DNA of 64,000 nt from Chitinophaga sp. 180180018-3. GTDB lineage: Bacteria > Bacteroidota > Bacteroidia > Chitinophagales > Chitinophagaceae. A program made the translations under genes and the position numbers. The stretch spans positions 5,084,001 through 5,148,000 of the forward strand of contig NZ_CP140772.1 in NCBI RefSeq assembly GCF_037893185.1, written 5' to 3'. This document shows positions 62,348 through 64,000 of this stretch, piece by piece; positions within the stretch are counted from its first letter, which is position 1, and each line of letters begins with the position of its first letter. The notes below the pieces were generated by a model. It was given only the letters and a program-made list of their open reading frames with translations, made no database searches and was not told the DNA's origin.

Positions 62348-63694
62348 CTACTTGTCGTCGGCCCCTGCATATTCCTGGTACACATTGCTATTCCTGATTT
62401 TATACAGCCAATCGTTGCCCCAAAGCCGGTTCATAAAAGATTCGTGTTTTTTCAATTCCGGATCATTCAGTTCGAGCATATCCCTTCCATAAAACATAGC
62501 CATAGCGTTTTCTTTCAATTCTTCTTCGGGCATCCGGGATAACAATTCCCAGCCGGCCGATAAGGTAGCGGCGGTTGCTTTGATGCCTTCCGTACGGCGT
62601 TGACAGGATGCCAGCATCTGGTATAAGCCGGCCAGCATCATTGGGTTGGCATCTTTGCGATCCAGAGCCAAAGCTGATTTGTAGACAGCGGCGGCATCAG
62701 ATAATTTTTTATCAAAATAATAAAGATTGCCTTTGGCGATCCGGTAATGAAACTGTTCCTGGTTATTTGTGGCCAGGCCTTTGTGTACAGCTTCATCCGC
62801 CAGTTGAATAGCCTTATCAATACTTTCGAAGGCTTTTTCTTTGTTATTATGCGCATAGAAATTATGCAGAAAGAAATACACAATGGCCTCCTGCTGCAGC
62901 CAGCGATGACGACGTGTGATGTTACAACATTGCTCCTTATAAAACAGCAGATCCTTTTCACTGGTGTAAGTAGCTGCCTCATTCAGTTTGATAAGGTATT
63001 GCTGAAACTGGATAATGTCTATTTCCTCCTGGGATGTTCTCCGGGCTTTTGCTTCTTCCAGTATCTGGTTCATAGCCCCTGGAATGTCCAGGTCGGGCTT
63101 TATATAGCGTACAGCGGAGTTGTGCTTAACCAGTCCTTTATACAATTCTGCTTCTGTGTTATCATACAATAAAAACCGTATTGGTGCGGGTATCCGGATG
63201 GCTGCAAGGAATGACATCCATTCTACCAGTTTGTCGAAATTGCTTACCTGTTCCGGAAACAATGCGATAGCCAGTACGCTGTTTTTTCCATCTATCTGCA
63301 GGGTAGCTGCGAGGCTGGTCAGGGCTGTTACAAACTCCTGTTGGGTAACTGTTGTTTTTCCCTGGTAAGGATGTTCCCATAGAATCTTGCTACCATATTC
63401 TTCTACTAACTTACTATCCTGATTAAACTGCTGAAAATACTGATGGAGGTTTTGCAATAACGCGGCTGCATAAACTCCGCCATCTTCTTCAAATGGCTGC
63501 AGATGCAACAGGAAAGTATCCGGCAGGTTTTTCTCTTCAGAGGCCTGAAACATCACAAAGCCCTTTATGGTTTTATACTCCACCAGGTTGGCACCCATCA
63601 TGATAAACGTACGTACATCCGGATGATCTTTCAACTCCTGGCTCCATAGGTCACTTAGCTGCAGCACCCGCTGCATAATAGCGTTATTCTGCAT
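62348..63694 (-). CDS. Hypothetical TPR protein linked to a VgrG-like gene
   Basis: 448 residues, no signal. N-terminal domain of unknown fold (about 1-230: MQRVLQLSDLWSQELKDHPD, LHLQPFEEDGGVYAAALLQN, IAALFPEQ-like ALFPEQVSNFDKLVEWMSFL). C-terminal TPR-like helices (about 270-400: AFESIDKAIQLADEAVHKGL, YFDKKLSDAAAVYKSALALD). It starts 7 bp after the VgrG-like stop, so is its direct operon partner; a cargo adaptor or chaperone for a contractile secretion tip is an inference. Confidence 0.7.
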   Translation of the reverse strand: MQNNAIMQRVLQLSDLWSQELKDHPDVRTFIMMGANLVEYKTIKGFVMFQASEEKNLPDTFLLHLQPFEEDGGVYAAALLQNLHQYFQQFNQDSKLVEEYGSKILWEHPYQGKTTVTQQEFVTALTSLAATLQIDGKNSVLAIALFPEQVSNFDKLVEWMSFLAAIRIPAPIRFLLYDNTEAELYKGLVKHNSAVRYIKPDLDIPGAMNQILEEAKARRTSQEEIDIIQFQQYLIKLNEAATYTSEKDLLFYKEQCCNITRRHRWLQQEAIVYFFLHNFYAHNNKEKAFESIDKAIQLADEAVHKGLATNNQEQFHYRIAKGNLYYFDKKLSDAAAVYKSALALDRKDANPMMLAGLYQMLASCQRRTEGIKATAATLSAGWELLSRMPEEELKENAMAMFYGRDMLELNDPELKKHESFMNRLWGNDWLYKIRNSNVYQEYAGADDK

Positions 63695-63701
63695 CCGTTT
63701 T

Positions 63702-64000
63702 TTAGTTGATATTCACCGTTTTGCCATTCAGGATAGAGTCCTCTACTGACAGTAAACTTAATTTCCCGCCAGAACCCACTTCGGTTTCCTTTTCTGCTCC
63801 AATACTGCATTTTTGTTTTGCAGCGATATTTACGTGATGGGGGTCGAGTGAAAATCCGGAGCCATTAAAGGCATCTCCTTCACCACTTCCCGATCCCATT
63901 GATACCATTTCTGATCCAACAGCCGAGATATTTTTAGCTTTAAGCATGATATCTTTTTCGGCAGCGATGGTAATTTCTCCTTCTTTATTGAGGACAATAG
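63702..64000 (-). CDS. C-terminal part of a VgrG-like protein, 5' end beyond window
   Basis: The last ~99 residues of a minus-strand gene whose start is outside. The text has the repeated short strands of VgrG/gp5 needle domains: EITIAAEKDIMLKAKNISAV, then GSGSGEGDAFNGSGFSLDPH, VNIAAKQKCSIGAEKETEVG and ILNGKTVNIN. This suggests the tip of a Bacteroidota type VI secretion or related contractile system. The internal ATG at 63947 is not the real start. Confidence 0.7.
   Translation of the reverse strand, partial: IVLNKEGEITIAAEKDIMLKAKNISAVGSEMVSMGSGSGEGDAFNGSGFSLDPHHVNIAAKQKCSIGAEKETEVGSGGKLSLLSVEDSILNGKTVNIN

Noticed and set aside
1..64000. tRNA, rRNA, CRISPR, insertion sequences
   Set aside because: Looked for conserved cores, regular repeats with spacers and transposase motifs; none found.

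Overview
The window looks like chromosomal DNA of a Bacteroidota member close to Chitinophaga (Chitinophagaceae). Grounds: several gene starts are preceded by the Bacteroidota -7 box TAnnTTTG (two of them also with a spaced -33 TTTG), signal peptides and lipoboxes are abundant, and the gene families are typical of that group: an ECF sigma/FecR pair, STN plus carboxypeptidase-like domains, OMP_b-brl_3 receptors, LytS/LytTR and DISM-type kinases, DUF4256, DKNYY and YqgE. No rRNA, tRNA, CRISPR array, insertion sequence or phage gene was seen. The genus is an inference.

Layout. 1-6.8 kb: 5' part of a TPR histidine kinase, a damaged TolB-like lipoprotein, and two MFS exporters around an AraC regulator. 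6.9-12.4 kb: OmpA-type porin, two glycosyltransferases, YceI and SRPBCC proteins, and the first of two long perfect inverted repeats. 12.4-15.8 kb: biotin synthase behind a ferritin-like diiron protein, divergent from a MocR-type regulator. 15.8-24.2 kb: secreted hypotheticals, an SDR, a NarL response regulator and DISM kinase flanking two exported proteins, and a GH18 lipoprotein. 24.3-35.3 kb: a 1022-residue bactofilin-like/TPR/DUF4116-like protein, AraC with a 51-codon MFS remnant, an ECF sigma with probable anti-sigma factor, lipoproteins, a GNAT remnant and an 815-residue FtsX-type permease. 35.4-44.4 kb: YqgE, an NmrA-AraC pair, an HSL-type esterase, an outer-membrane barrel coupled to a beta-propeller, DoxX, and a membrane-anchored winged-helix regulator. 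44.5-53 kb: a second FtsX-type permease behind a sigma-54-like promoter, an ArsR/SRPBCC/DoxX/YdeI operon, a LytS/LytTR pair and a barrel receptor. 53-59.6 kb: APH-like kinase, an ECF sigma/FecR pair next to a chimeric SusC/PKD-like gene, an alpha/beta hydrolase and DUF4256. 59.7-64 kb: DKNYY repeat protein and a cluster led by a VgrG-like C-terminus.

Most notable: (i) the chimera at 54271-56061, which joins the N-terminus of a SusC-type receptor to the C-terminus of a PKD-like lipoprotein and so looks like an in-frame deletion scar of a Sus-like locus; (ii) the MocR / ferritin-like / bioB arrangement with direct repeats over the promoter; (iii) two >50-bp perfect inverted repeats sharing a core; (iv) several genes that break off exactly at convergent junctions (MFS, GNAT, YdeI, TolB-like), as if this stretch has been repeatedly trimmed; (v) readable promoter and operator architecture (ArsR, LytTR, sigma-54). 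No single gene cluster can be called a proven new system from sequence alone; the strongest candidates are (ii) and the VgrG-linked cluster at the right end.
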